Source: Bacteroidota bacterium (lineage in GTDB: Bacteria; Bacteroidota; Ignavibacteria; Kryptoniales; JAKASW01). From it: 64,000 bases of DNA. Both the position numbers and the translations under genes were made by a program. The notes under the pieces are model-generated. The model was not told where the DNA came from and made no database searches. It saw nothing but the letters and a program-made list of their open reading frames with translations. This document shows, piece by piece, positions 38,221-48,085 of the stretch. The stretch spans positions 120,999 through 184,998 of the forward strand of contig JAJYIT010000005.1 in NCBI GenBank assembly GCA_021789975.1, given 5' to 3'. The first letter of the stretch is position 1; every line of letters begins with the position of its first letter.

Positions 38221-39228
38221 TCAGTTCGTATATGTCACTGTCAGCGTGAATGTACCGGAGTACACCCCGGGTGACTGGTTACCCGGAATGGGATCAAGGG
38301 TTCCTCCCAGCCAGAAGAAATAGAGCCCCTCGCCAAAGAAATCACTAAGAGTTACAGCCGATCCTGAATTGACAGCCGTGGAACTTGTTTGGCCGAAAAA
38401 GCTTCCGGAGCCGAAGACGCTGGGTAGAAATGTGATCTGGTTGTGTTGAGCATCGTACATCGGAATGCTCTGCGAATAAGACACAGCCACCGCGTACCCG
38501 CCTGCTCCCAAAGCCAGGAAAAGCGGGGCAGCACCATTCGTTTGAGCACTCAGCGGCGATGGCGTGGTACCGGCTATGATTGAACCGAAATTAAGAGTCC
38601 CGTAGGCTGTCAGCGAGAGACCCTGGATAACAGTAGCGCTTCCGGTAAGATCCGCCGAACCTGCCCCTCCCCCTGTTGTGTGAGTCGAGGTAACGGAGAG
38701 AGTAATCGGCCCGCTGTAGTTGCCCGTTTGCTGTCCGGGCCCGGGACTCACTGAACCGCTGATCCAGACATAAAGCGTAATACTTCCTTTGAACCTGGTC
38801 TGAATCGTATATGGTGTCGAGGGATTGAATGTGGTACTCCCGGAGAGAGAATTCGTCGTGTTCCACGCTGCTGAATTCGATCCAAAGGAGACCGTCAACG
38901 TACTCCTTCCCGTGGTAAGAATGGCCGGCGAGCCAAATGCAAGTTCGACGTTATAGTCTCCCTTGCTGGACGGCGTAACGACAATTAGATATTCTCCGGC
39001 ATTGGCTGCATCGGAAACTAGAATGGTCTTGCTACTCCCTGCGGCAACATTGCCGAAGGATAACGACTGAAGTGGTTGAACCGTTATCGAGGTAGCAGCG
39101 GTTGAAAAAGCAGGGAAAAAGAGACCGGCAGAAAGAAGTGCGCACGATAACCGGAAAAGTATGGTACGGCTAATCACTGAGTTTCTGACATTTGGTTTTA
39201 GCGCGGATGGTAAAATGACAACGCTCAT
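38221..39228 (-). CDS. tandem two-domain DUF4402-type pilus subunit (tip/adhesin candidate)
   Basis: two successive domains each ending G.YSG...L.VT.T; start adjusted to ATG at 39228, 4 nt after upstream stop. Confidence 0.65.
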   Translation of the reverse strand: MSVVILPSALKPNVRNSVISRTILFRLSCALLSAGLFFPAFSTAATSITVQPLQSLSFGNVAAGSSKTILVSDAANAGEYLIVVTPSSKGDYNVELAFGSPAILTTGRSTLTVSFGSNSAAWNTTNSLSGSTTFNPSTPYTIQTRFKGSITLYVWISGSVSPGPGQQTGNYSGPITLSVTSTHTTGGGAGSADLTGSATVIQGLSLTAYGTLNFGSIIAGTTPSPLSAQTNGAAPLFLALGAGGYAVAVSYSQSIPMYDAQHNQITFLPSVFGSGSFFGQTSSTAVNSGSAVTLSDFFGEGLYFFWLGGTLDPIPGNQSPGVYSGTFTLTVTYTN

Positions 39229-39232
39229 GACA

Positions 39233-39820
39233 CTACCAGTACGAAACCGAGACAGTGTATGTGCCGGAGTATGCACCTGGCGGAACATTCGTAACGTTGA
39301 TCGAACCGTAGAGATAGACGTAAGCATAGCCGTACCACCCTGAAGGGTTGGCGCTTAAATAGATTCCGTTCTCTGTCCCGCTCGGCGTTGACCACACGGT
39401 TGCTCCAGATGGATTATCGGCCATACTATTGTACGCGGCCGCCGGAGAATAAGATAATGAGTCGAGCCCATTTGTACTAACAAGCGATGGGGGAGGCGTC
39501 AATGTGACATATACCGGGAAGAACCGGAACCCGGAAATTGTGACCTTGCCCGTGTTGAAGTCAGTAAGCGCGACGTTGTGAGCTCCGCTGCCGGCGACAA
39601 CAGTGCCGAAGTCGAGCGGCCTGTTCACGTAAGCCGAAAGCCACGTGGATGCGATGCCTATCGAAATTGAACGGGACTGCGTCGCAGAAGACTGCGCAAA
39701 AGAAACGCCACTGAATCCCAGAGACAGATAGAACGCCACTTCTATGGCGAGCCGGATGTACCTCCACGGATTCGGCGTCATCCGCTCCCTGCAAACCCCT
39801 ATTGAGAATCGCGCCTCCAT
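39233..39820 (-). CDS. DUF4402-type pilus subunit
   Basis: signal peptide; LDFGTVVAGSGAHNVALTD; C-terminus PPGAYSGTYTVSVSYW; start at 39820 overlapping upstream TGA. Confidence 0.7.
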   Translation of the reverse strand: MEARFSIGVCRERMTPNPWRYIRLAIEVAFYLSLGFSGVSFAQSSATQSRSISIGIASTWLSAYVNRPLDFGTVVAGSGAHNVALTDFNTGKVTISGFRFFPVYVTLTPPPSLVSTNGLDSLSYSPAAAYNSMADNPSGATVWSTPSGTENGIYLSANPSGWYGYAYVYLYGSINVTNVPPGAYSGTYTVSVSYW

Positions 39821-40365
39821 CAGTACGTCACCGTCAGGTTGAATGTGCCGCTGTAATTCCCGGGCTTCCCCGAGCTTGGTACGGTTACATAACCGCCCAG
39901 CCAAATGTAGTAAAGTCCCGACGAACTCATGGTAATTACTCCTCCACTGCTTATGCTGGTTGCAGAGGATTGTGATGAGGACAACTGTGCTCCAACGATT
40001 GACGGAATAAACGACAGACTATTGTTCAAGCTGTCCAGCAGGGTAACCGTTGGTGAGCTGAAGGTAGTGGTCATTTGAACATCTGAGCCTGCATGAACGG
40101 TAAAGAGGCTGGCATATGTACTGGTCCTGGAGTCAATCGTGGCGGTATTTCTGGGTAATACCAGACCGAAGTTGATGTTCCCCGAGCCATCGCTCCCGGC
40201 CGAACAAGTGATGGAAACGGCAGGAACCACGGAAGCCGTAACTTGCAAGTTTCCTCCTGCACTACTTTGAGCATTCGCAACTGTGCTTGCGAAAAAAAGA
40301 AGAAGGCCTAACCATTTGGTTAAGCCTTCTTTCTCGGTCAAAATATCTCTTATAAAATTAACCAC
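39820..40365 (-). CDS. DUF4402-type pilus subunit
   Basis: signal peptide WLGLLLFFASTVANAQ; NINFGLVLPRNTATID; C-terminus KPGNYSGTFNLTVTY. Confidence 0.8.
   Translation of the reverse strand: MVNFIRDILTEKEGLTKWLGLLLFFASTVANAQSSAGGNLQVTASVVPAVSITCSAGSDGSGNINFGLVLPRNTATIDSRTSTYASLFTVHAGSDVQMTTTFSSPTVTLLDSLNNSLSFIPSIVGAQLSSSQSSATSISSGGVITMSSSGLYYIWLGGYVTVPSSGKPGNYSGTFNLTVTY
40292..40331 (-). terminator. intrinsic-terminator-like hairpin inside the signal-peptide codons of 39820..40365
   Basis: minus strand AAGAAGGCTTAACC-AAAT-GGTTAGGCCTTCTT-CTTTTTTT: 14-bp stem with one G-U, then C and 7 U. Confidence 0.75.
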
Positions 40366-40388
40366 AGGAGGGTATTCCCTGCGTTCGC

Positions 40389-40886
40389 TTACTGATATGT
40401 CACTGTAAGTGTGTAGCTACCAGAGTATGAACCAACGGCCTGAGTAGCACTCGGCGTAACAGATCCTCCGACCCAGATGTAAACAGAAGTCACACCTGCT
40501 CCCAGGGACATGATTCCACCGGCGACTGCGCCGAAAGGATTAGTACCGGTTTGAGAGTTCGATGTATTGTAGACCGGGATATCCGGCGTGAAGGTCAAGG
40601 TATTTGCACCCGACGTCAAGTCAGCCGGTGCTGCGAAGACGTAGCTGACACTTGAGTTCAGAGTTCCGGTCACGGTGAATGCACCGGCATTTGCACTGGT
40701 AGGTGCAACGGAAGCTGTCGCACCCTGAACGACTGTTCCAAGGTCAAGGTTGTGAGTATTTGAACAAGAAATTGACGAGACAACATTTGTATTCACGGTG
40801 ACCGAAGCGTTTGCAGTCGAGGACTGTGCGAACGACATTCCGGCAAAGCCGAACACTACCGCCGCTGCTAAGATGAGTTTTTTCAT
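40389..40886 (-). CDS. DUF4402-type pilus subunit (likely major subunit)
   Basis: signal peptide MKKLILAAAVVFGFAGMSFAQ; LDLGTVVQGATASVAP; C-terminus VGSYSGSYTLTVTYQ; strong SD (AGGAGG). Confidence 0.85.
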   Translation of the reverse strand: MKKLILAAAVVFGFAGMSFAQSSTANASVTVNTNVVSSISCSNTHNLDLGTVVQGATASVAPTSANAGAFTVTGTLNSSVSYVFAAPADLTSGANTLTFTPDIPVYNTSNSQTGTNPFGAVAGGIMSLGAGVTSVYIWVGGSVTPSATQAVGSYSGSYTLTVTYQ

Positions 40887-41294
40887 TTCGAACCTCCTGT
40901 AGGTTGTTTTATTTTATTGTATTGAATTCGTTGGAGCGATCTTTGCGCATCCATCTGAAAACTGTTTTGTCAAGTTCATCTTCATAATCAAGCACAGTCG
41001 TTGCAAGACCTGTGCCAGACCAAAAACAGCCAAAATCACCCACTTCTGAGCATGTTTTGATGCTCGCACGGCTAATTGTTACGAAATCGTAGCATACTGA
41101 TTCTGCATCGTAACAGAGGATGAGTCTTTCAAACCATGGGATGGGGATTATCAGAGATGGGACTAATTGAGCGCATCAAATCCCGGATTGCGTTGGGTCG
41201 CTGGGAGGCTGCGCGATGTAGTGAGATGGCTGCGACTCGCTTCTCAGGATATAATCTGTGCAAAGCCAGCCGCAGTATCTAGCAAAGAGATGTG

Positions 41295-43706
41295 TTAAAA
41301 CTGGATCTCTTTTACTCCAGCATCGAATGGGAAAGTGAACTGTACCATCTTACCCACATGATGAATCTCAGCTCTTTCTTCCTTCCCATCTCTCGATTCC
41401 AATGTTGCGGATCCTGAAAACTCTGAAGGATCTGCAGCAGCAGGTATTTGGACTGTCAAGTATTTATACTTGGGATCATAATCACCTTCACGCACAAAAT
41501 TCAAAGATCCGTGGGGGCCTTTCCTGTCATACGTAACGTTCAAATCCAGGTAATGGCCGTCTTTGAATGCGTAGGTCTCGCCATCGTCGAAGTAGCAGTT
41601 TCCCCGGGCAGTTAGTCTCCCGTAGATTCTCAGAATGAGTGAATCTGCGTGCGCGCTGGTTGACTGGACAACGCTTTGAGTAAACAACACTGTGCCATCT
41701 TTCACGAATACCGGAGTTAATCCCAGCGGTGCATCTATTTCGTTCCATCCGGCGGCTGTTCTACTTCCGTCATAGAGATAATCCCAGTTGCCGGGCGGCA
41801 GATAAACTCTTCTCTTGACTACACCTGAATCAAGGACAGGGGCAACGAGCAGGTCTCGCCCGAAAGTGAATTCATTGGAAATCCCGTAGACTTCCCCGTC
41901 GTTCGGAAAATCAAGATATAGCGGCCTGAGTATCGGGAGGCCGCTCAGATGAGCATCACGAAAAGCGGTGTAGATGTATGGGAGAAGTTCATATCTCCGG
42001 TCGATGATCCCGCGATTTATCTTCGTGTACTCCGGGCCGAACACCCAGGGTTCACGCGGCTTAGCACCCTTCACACTGTGAGTCCTGAAGAAAGGAGTAA
42101 AGACACCGAGCTCCAGCCATCGTGAAAAGAGGTCCGGGCTGGGATTGCCGACAAAGCCGCCGACATCGCTTCCACAGAACGGCTGGCCGCTTACTCCGAT
42201 ATTGAGGAACATCGTTAGGGCGAGTCTCATATGCGCAAACGTTGAGACATTATCCCCCGTCCACATGGCTGCATACCTTTGTCCACCTGCATAGTTAGAC
42301 CGCGTCAGGACGAACGGCCTTTTCTCGGGGTCAAGCTTCTCAACCCCATCCCTCGTTCCACGGGCCATCTGCATGCCGTATGCATTGTGAACCTCCGCAT
42401 GGATTACAGTCTGACCGTCATCGAGATGATGGACTACCTCCAGAGGAAATGTTTTGTCGGGTCCATTGAATACACTCGGCTCGTTCATATCATTCCAAAA
42501 ACCATTGACACCGTCCTTCAGCAAAACACGGTATTGACTTCCCCACCATTCCCTTGCCTTCTTATTAAAGAAGTCGGGAAAAACGCACTCCCCCGGCCAC
42601 ACTGTTCCAACAAAAGGTTTTCCATCCGGCATTTTCACAAATACGTCTTTTCTTGTGCCGCTGTCAAACACTCCGTACCCCTTCTGATCTTTGATTCCAG
42701 GGTCAATTATGGTTACGACTTTGAATCCGAGATCGTGAAGAGTGTCAAGCATTAACCTGGGTGTGGGAAAGTTCACAGGACTCCACGTAAAGCAACGATA
42801 CCCGTCCATGTAATCTATGTCGAGGTAAATTACATCACATGGTATTTTGTTCTGACGGAAACCATGTGCCAGTGCAAGGACTTTCGCTTCAGGGTAGTAG
42901 CTCCAGTGTGATTGCTGGTATCCAAGCGACCAGATCGGAGGCATGTGCATCCTGCCTGTGAGGTCAGTGAATTTCCTGACAACTTCGGCCGCATTTTTTC
43001 CGGCGATCAGATAGAGTTGAAGTGCTCCGTACTTTGCAGTGTAGACGAACCTGTCGCTGTGCGTGGCGCCAACATCGAACGTTGTCCGGGAAGCGTTGTC
43101 AAAGAAAAGTCCGTATGCCCCGCTGGAATCTGCTTTCAGCAGGAAGGGGACTGTCTCATACAAAGGATCGAATCTCGCGGTGTACGCGGGGAAATCTGAA
43201 TTCCACATCGTACACCTTGTACCATATTTGTTGAACGGAAGTGTCTTCTCACCAAGGCCATAGAAATTTCTGGCCCCGTGTATATCAAACGAAACAGTGC
43301 AAAGCGAATCTGTAAAATCAACATGCGTCATTGTCAGGACGTCGGATCCGTCTTTGCCAATAAGGCGAAGCTCTCCGGTTTTCGAGTCGTATTGCAACAT
43401 GCCGTCGGAAAGGTTGAAACGGACATTGTCTCCTGAGATGACAGGGGTGGACTCCGTCAGCTTCTCCGGTTGTTCAATCACTGAAAACGACTCTATTTTC
43501 TGCCATCTGGAATTCCCCGGTAATATAGTAAGATGGATAATGTCCGGTTTGAAGACCTGAAGTCTGGCTTCTCCCGAATCGTAACGTACCACGATAGCAT
43601 GCGGGGTCTTCCCCAGGCTGACGAAATTACCCAGCGGTTTTGTCACTCCGCCCGATGTGTTAGAAACCGAAGTCATACCAAGAAGCAAAAAGAGACAAAT
43701 AGACAT
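41295..43706 (-). CDS. glycoside hydrolase family 31 alpha-glucosidase-like
   Basis: FYGLGEKTLPFNKYG, GFWNDMNEPSVFNGP, RPFVLTRSNYAGGQRYAAMWTGDN, FCGSDVGGF. Confidence 0.95.
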   Translation of the reverse strand: MSICLFLLLGMTSVSNTSGGVTKPLGNFVSLGKTPHAIVVRYDSGEARLQVFKPDIIHLTILPGNSRWQKIESFSVIEQPEKLTESTPVISGDNVRFNLSDGMLQYDSKTGELRLIGKDGSDVLTMTHVDFTDSLCTVSFDIHGARNFYGLGEKTLPFNKYGTRCTMWNSDFPAYTARFDPLYETVPFLLKADSSGAYGLFFDNASRTTFDVGATHSDRFVYTAKYGALQLYLIAGKNAAEVVRKFTDLTGRMHMPPIWSLGYQQSHWSYYPEAKVLALAHGFRQNKIPCDVIYLDIDYMDGYRCFTWSPVNFPTPRLMLDTLHDLGFKVVTIIDPGIKDQKGYGVFDSGTRKDVFVKMPDGKPFVGTVWPGECVFPDFFNKKAREWWGSQYRVLLKDGVNGFWNDMNEPSVFNGPDKTFPLEVVHHLDDGQTVIHAEVHNAYGMQMARGTRDGVEKLDPEKRPFVLTRSNYAGGQRYAAMWTGDNVSTFAHMRLALTMFLNIGVSGQPFCGSDVGGFVGNPSPDLFSRWLELGVFTPFFRTHSVKGAKPREPWVFGPEYTKINRGIIDRRYELLPYIYTAFRDAHLSGLPILRPLYLDFPNDGEVYGISNEFTFGRDLLVAPVLDSGVVKRRVYLPPGNWDYLYDGSRTAAGWNEIDAPLGLTPVFVKDGTVLFTQSVVQSTSAHADSLILRIYGRLTARGNCYFDDGETYAFKDGHYLDLNVTYDRKGPHGSLNFVREGDYDPKYKYLTVQIPAAADPSEFSGSATLESRDGKEERAEIHHVGKMVQFTFPFDAGVKEIQF

Positions 43707-43831
43707 AAGTTTGTCCTTTCGAGGTTAATTCTAATAGCCTGGAACATTACAAATGCGGCATTTTTTCATGGACGAGATTCCGCCGTAAGAGAGAGTCCCT
43801 GCGCAGAGCGCGTTGATATCTGCGTTGCGTT

Positions 43832-45670
43832 TTAAATAATCTTCAGGTGCAGCTCCATAAGCTGCTCTCGGCTGACATCACCAGGTGCGTCATCCATCAA
43901 CGATACTGCGCTGGCCGTCTTCGGGAATGCAATGACATCACGAATGGATTTGCTGCCGGTAAAGAGCATGACAAGTCTGTCGAAGCCGAATGCGATACCG
44001 CCGTGAGGAGGCGCACCATATTTGAATGCCTCGAGGAGAAAGCCAAATTTCTTCTCTGCTTCTTCCTCAGATATTCCAAGACATTTGAACATCTTGCTCT
44101 GCAACTCCGGATGGAAAATCCTGATACTTCCGCCCGCAATTTCGTTTCCGTTCCACACAAGGTCATATGCCCTTGCACGCGCGCTACCGAGAGGATTGTC
44201 CTGGGTCCATCTCTTCTTTGTTTTCGATTGATTAAGTGCCTCGTCGAGGATGCGGACATCTTCGTCACGGGGTGAAGTAAAAGGATGATGCATCGCTACA
44301 AATCTTCTTTCATCCTCAGACCACTCGACAAGGGGAAAGTCGGTAACCCACAAAAGGGAATTCTTCTTCTGATCGATCAAATCGAATTTTTTTGCCGTTT
44401 CCAGCCTGAATTGACCGAGAGTCTGAAAGATCTGTCTTTGCTGCTGAGTAATGAGGAGAATCAAGTCTCCGTCATGAGCCTCAAACATCTTTCGCAGATT
44501 TGACAACTGCTCCGCGGAGAAATGTTTGGAAACGGGAGACTCCAGCCCCTCCCCGGTAGATTTGAAGTAGACGAGTCCGGATGCGCCGCTCGACTTCGCA
44601 ACCTCTGTCAATTCATCGATCTGCTTGCGGCTCACCCCGGCGTGCTTCTTCAGGTTGAACCCACAAACGAGGTTTCCGTTCTGTATCGCCGTCTCAAACA
44701 CTTTGAACTGAGAGCCTTTTACGATTTCGGTCGCATCCTGTATTTCGAGACCGAACCTCAGATCAGGTTTGTCGCTGCCGTACCTTGTCATCGCCTGGTC
44801 GTAGCTCATCCGGGGAAATGGCGTCTGAATATCGATTCCCTTTACTTCCTTGAAAAGATTCTTCACGAGCCCTTCCGCCATCTCGTAGATGTCTTCCTCA
44901 ACGATAAACGACATCTCGATATCTATTTGAGTGAACTCGGGCTGACGGTCCGCCCGAAGGTCCTCATCTCGAAAGCACTTCACTATCTGGAAATATTTGT
45001 CATAGCCGGACACCATCAGTATTTGTTTGTACGTCTGAGGTGACTGCGGCAGGGCGTAGAATTTTCCGTGATGGAGCCTTGATGGTACAAGGTAGTCTCT
45101 CGCACCTTCAGGGGTGCTCTTCATCAGGAAGGGCGTCTCAATTTCCAGGAATTCAAGTGAGTCGAGGTAGCGGCGCACCAACTGTGCCATCTTGTGTCGA
45201 ATGACAAGATTCTCCTGCATTTGCCGCCTACGCAAATCAAGATATCTGTATTTCAGCCTAAGGTCTTCGCTCGTTTCAATCTCGTCCTCTATAGGAAACG
45301 GAGGGGTCTCCGACTCGTTAAGGATGAGCAAATCATCCGCCAGCACTTCCACTTCGCCCGTGGGAAGAGATTTATTCTCCGTGCCGTCCGGTCTTCTTTC
45401 AACTTTGCCGGAAACTGCGATTACGTCCTCACTGCGGAGTTGTTTGGCAATCTGATAAACCTGTTGATTATGCTGGGGGGCAAAGACGACTTGTGTCTTC
45501 CCGTACCTGTCACGCAGGTCGATAAAAATGACGCCGCCAAGGTCTCTCCTGCCGTCAACCCAGCCGTTAAGCGTAACGATTTTGTTTACGTTCTTAGCTC
45601 TAAGCTCGCCACATGTGTGGCTTCTTTTCTTACCGCGTAATGTTTTTGTTTCGTTCATCTCTTGTTTCAT
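43832..45670 (-). CDS. aspS: aspartate--tRNA ligase
   Basis: OB-fold GWVDGRRDLGGVIFIDLRDRYG; class II motifs FRDEDLRADRQPEFTQIDIEMSF, GIAFGFDRLVMLFTG. Confidence 0.97.
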   Translation of the reverse strand: MKQEMNETKTLRGKKRSHTCGELRAKNVNKIVTLNGWVDGRRDLGGVIFIDLRDRYGKTQVVFAPQHNQQVYQIAKQLRSEDVIAVSGKVERRPDGTENKSLPTGEVEVLADDLLILNESETPPFPIEDEIETSEDLRLKYRYLDLRRRQMQENLVIRHKMAQLVRRYLDSLEFLEIETPFLMKSTPEGARDYLVPSRLHHGKFYALPQSPQTYKQILMVSGYDKYFQIVKCFRDEDLRADRQPEFTQIDIEMSFIVEEDIYEMAEGLVKNLFKEVKGIDIQTPFPRMSYDQAMTRYGSDKPDLRFGLEIQDATEIVKGSQFKVFETAIQNGNLVCGFNLKKHAGVSRKQIDELTEVAKSSGASGLVYFKSTGEGLESPVSKHFSAEQLSNLRKMFEAHDGDLILLITQQQRQIFQTLGQFRLETAKKFDLIDQKKNSLLWVTDFPLVEWSEDERRFVAMHHPFTSPRDEDVRILDEALNQSKTKKRWTQDNPLGSARARAYDLVWNGNEIAGGSIRIFHPELQSKMFKCLGISEEEAEKKFGFLLEAFKYGAPPHGGIAFGFDRLVMLFTGSKSIRDVIAFPKTASAVSLMDDAPGDVSREQLMELHLKII

Positions 45671-45695
45671 CTAGTTAATTCAGAAATTCCTCGGG

Positions 45696-46160
45696 TCATT
45701 TCCCCTTCTTTTTATCTACCTTGCTCAATTGCTTCTTTGCCCATTTCTCGTGCTCCTTTTCCATGTCTAAAAGATTAGCAAGGACATTTGCGGTAGCTTT
45801 ATCGCCAATCCGGTTCGCCAGGAAAATCGCGACGTTGTAAGCACGAACACTTGCCGATTCGGCTTCCTTATTGTTGAAAATTATTTCTTCGATGGTCTTG
45901 GCAGTCTTCATTTTGCTCAGGCTCGGTACCGCAGGTTCTCCACCTAGCGACATAATACGCTTTATCAGAAGCTCTGCGTGGAGCATCTCATCGCCTGCCC
46001 CCTTTTCCAACGACTCGTGAAGGTCTTTATACCCCCAGTTTTCACACATGTGGGCGTAGAGAGTGCAGCGCCCTATCGTGACGAGTTCGTCGGCAAGAAG
46101 CTCATCAAGCAGATCCTTTATCATTGACTTATCGCGCGTCATAGGTACACTATCCGGCAT
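45696..46160 (-). CDS. bacterioferritin-like ferritin family protein
   Basis: LLADELVTIGRCTLYAHMCENWGYKDLHESLEKGAGDEMLHAELLIKRIMSLGG. Confidence 0.8.
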   Translation of the reverse strand: MPDSVPMTRDKSMIKDLLDELLADELVTIGRCTLYAHMCENWGYKDLHESLEKGAGDEMLHAELLIKRIMSLGGEPAVPSLSKMKTAKTIEEIIFNNKEAESASVRAYNVAIFLANRIGDKATANVLANLLDMEKEHEKWAKKQLSKVDKKKGK

Positions 46161-46169
46161 ACATATGTG

Positions 46170-48029
46170 TTACAGTCGCCCGAACCTCTTATCAAGTTCA
46201 AGAAGAGGTATTTTCACGAGTACCGGCCTCCCGTGCGGACAAACATAGGGTACTTCTGCTTCGAGCAACTGATCGATTAGGGCACCCATCTCTTCGACCG
46301 TCAATGAGTCGCCCGCCTTGACAGCAGCTTTACAGGCGTAAGTCTTGCAGAGCTTTTCTCTCGGCGTAAGTCTAAGATCGTTGTCGCGCTTGTAATCTTC
46401 AATTATTTCAGTGAGTATCGTGCTTTCTCTTCCTGCCTTAAGATCTACAGGTACTCCGTCCACCACTATGGTCGCCCCGCTGAACATCTTGATACTAAAG
46501 CCCATCTTGTTGAGATCAGGGGCTATCTCCTGGAGGATCGTAGTGTCTCCCGGGTCAAGATTAAGACTAATGGGGAAGAGAAGCTGCTGGGTGTTCTGCC
46601 CCTGTTCGTTGAATCTGCGGAGTGTTCTTTCATATATAACCCGTTCATGGGCAGCGTGTTGGTCGATGACGAGAAGTCCCGTCGAAATCTGGGAAATGAT
46701 ATACTTGTTGTGTAGCTGATAGATAACGGTCGCCGATGACCCGATGCCGAGATCAGAACTCCTGGGGTGTTCCTCGTCTCCGATTCTGTCTGCTAAGGGT
46801 AGTTTTTCGCGCGACGTAGTAGTCGAGAGAGAGAAGAAAGGATCAACTGCATCTGTAATTCCTTCACTTTCGAAGCGACGCTGCTGCTGGCCTGCCCCAA
46901 ACATGACAGGAACGATTCCGCCTCTTGACGATTCAGTTGTTACACGGGTGGCGAATCGTCCATTGTCGGCATTCATTGCCATCTCCGGCACCAGGTCGCT
47001 CTTTACGAGGGAGCTTCTGGTGGCGGATCGGACCGCGCCGTAAATGCTTCGCTCGTCCTTGAACTTTACTTCCAACTTTGATGGATGGACGTTCACATCG
47101 ACTTCGTTTGGGGGTAAATTTATGAAAACCACGAAGAACGGGAAGTCTCCCTTGTCAATCAGGTTCTCATACGCCGAGAATACTGCGTGATTGATGGCTT
47201 TAGTTATGACATATCTTCGGTTCAGGAAAAAGAATTGTTCGCCGCGAGTACGCTTGGTATACTCGGGCTTCCCCAAGAATCCGCTTACCTTGAGTCTGTC
47301 AAAATCTTCTTCAAAGGCAACTAGCGAATCGGTAAAACGCTCACCGAAGACCTCATCAAGTCTACCTCGCACTGTATCAGCTCTTGCCTGCAGGACTGTC
47401 TCATCGCCCGACTTCAGAGAAAACTCTATTTCCGGAAATGCGATTGCATACCTGGAGACTGTCTGGTAGATATGACGAAACTCGGTCGGATTTGCCTTCA
47501 TAAAGTTCCGTCTGGCAGGCGTGTTATAGAACAAGTTTCTGACTATAATTGTGGTGCCTGCTGCATGCGCAGCTCGTCCTACCTCCTCCCTGTTGCCCCC
47601 GTCTATACGCATATAGACGGCAACGTCGCTGTCAGCAACTCTCGTCTTCATCTCCACTTGAGAGACGGCAGCTATCGAGTAGAGTGCTTCGCCACGAAAT
47701 CCTAAAGACGAGATATTCTCAAGGTCCTCATAAGAATCTATTTTGCTTGTCGCGTGACGTCCGAATGCGGAGAGTGCATCTTCCTCAGCCATCCCTGTAC
47801 CGTCATCCGTGACACGGATGAAACTCTTTCCTGCATCCTTTACCTCGACTTCAATCTTCTTTGCTCCGGCGTCGATTGAATTTTCAACAAGCTCCTTGAC
47901 CACCGACTCCGGTCTCTGCACAACTTCACCGGCAGCGATCTTACTCGCGATCTCTTGTGGTAAGACTCTTATTTTGCCCATCGGTCTTTCACTGTGAAAC
48001 CCTCTTTGAGAAAATATCTGCCCAGACAT
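46170..48029 (-). CDS. mutL: DNA mismatch repair protein MutL
   Basis: IASKIAAGEVVQRPESVVKELVENSIDAGA, GFRGEALYSIAAVS, ACKAAVKAGDSL, PHGRPVLVKI. Confidence 0.97.
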   Translation of the reverse strand: MSGQIFSQRGFHSERPMGKIRVLPQEIASKIAAGEVVQRPESVVKELVENSIDAGAKKIEVEVKDAGKSFIRVTDDGTGMAEEDALSAFGRHATSKIDSYEDLENISSLGFRGEALYSIAAVSQVEMKTRVADSDVAVYMRIDGGNREEVGRAAHAAGTTIIVRNLFYNTPARRNFMKANPTEFRHIYQTVSRYAIAFPEIEFSLKSGDETVLQARADTVRGRLDEVFGERFTDSLVAFEEDFDRLKVSGFLGKPEYTKRTRGEQFFFLNRRYVITKAINHAVFSAYENLIDKGDFPFFVVFINLPPNEVDVNVHPSKLEVKFKDERSIYGAVRSATRSSLVKSDLVPEMAMNADNGRFATRVTTESSRGGIVPVMFGAGQQQRRFESEGITDAVDPFFSLSTTTSREKLPLADRIGDEEHPRSSDLGIGSSATVIYQLHNKYIISQISTGLLVIDQHAAHERVIYERTLRRFNEQGQNTQQLLFPISLNLDPGDTTILQEIAPDLNKMGFSIKMFSGATIVVDGVPVDLKAGRESTILTEIIEDYKRDNDLRLTPREKLCKTYACKAAVKAGDSLTVEEMGALIDQLLEAEVPYVCPHGRPVLVKIPLLELDKRFGRL

Positions 48030-48085
48030 AGATCGTTTCTACGATTGCCAGGAATGCGCAGTCGGCGATTGAAAGCAGCGTCCCG

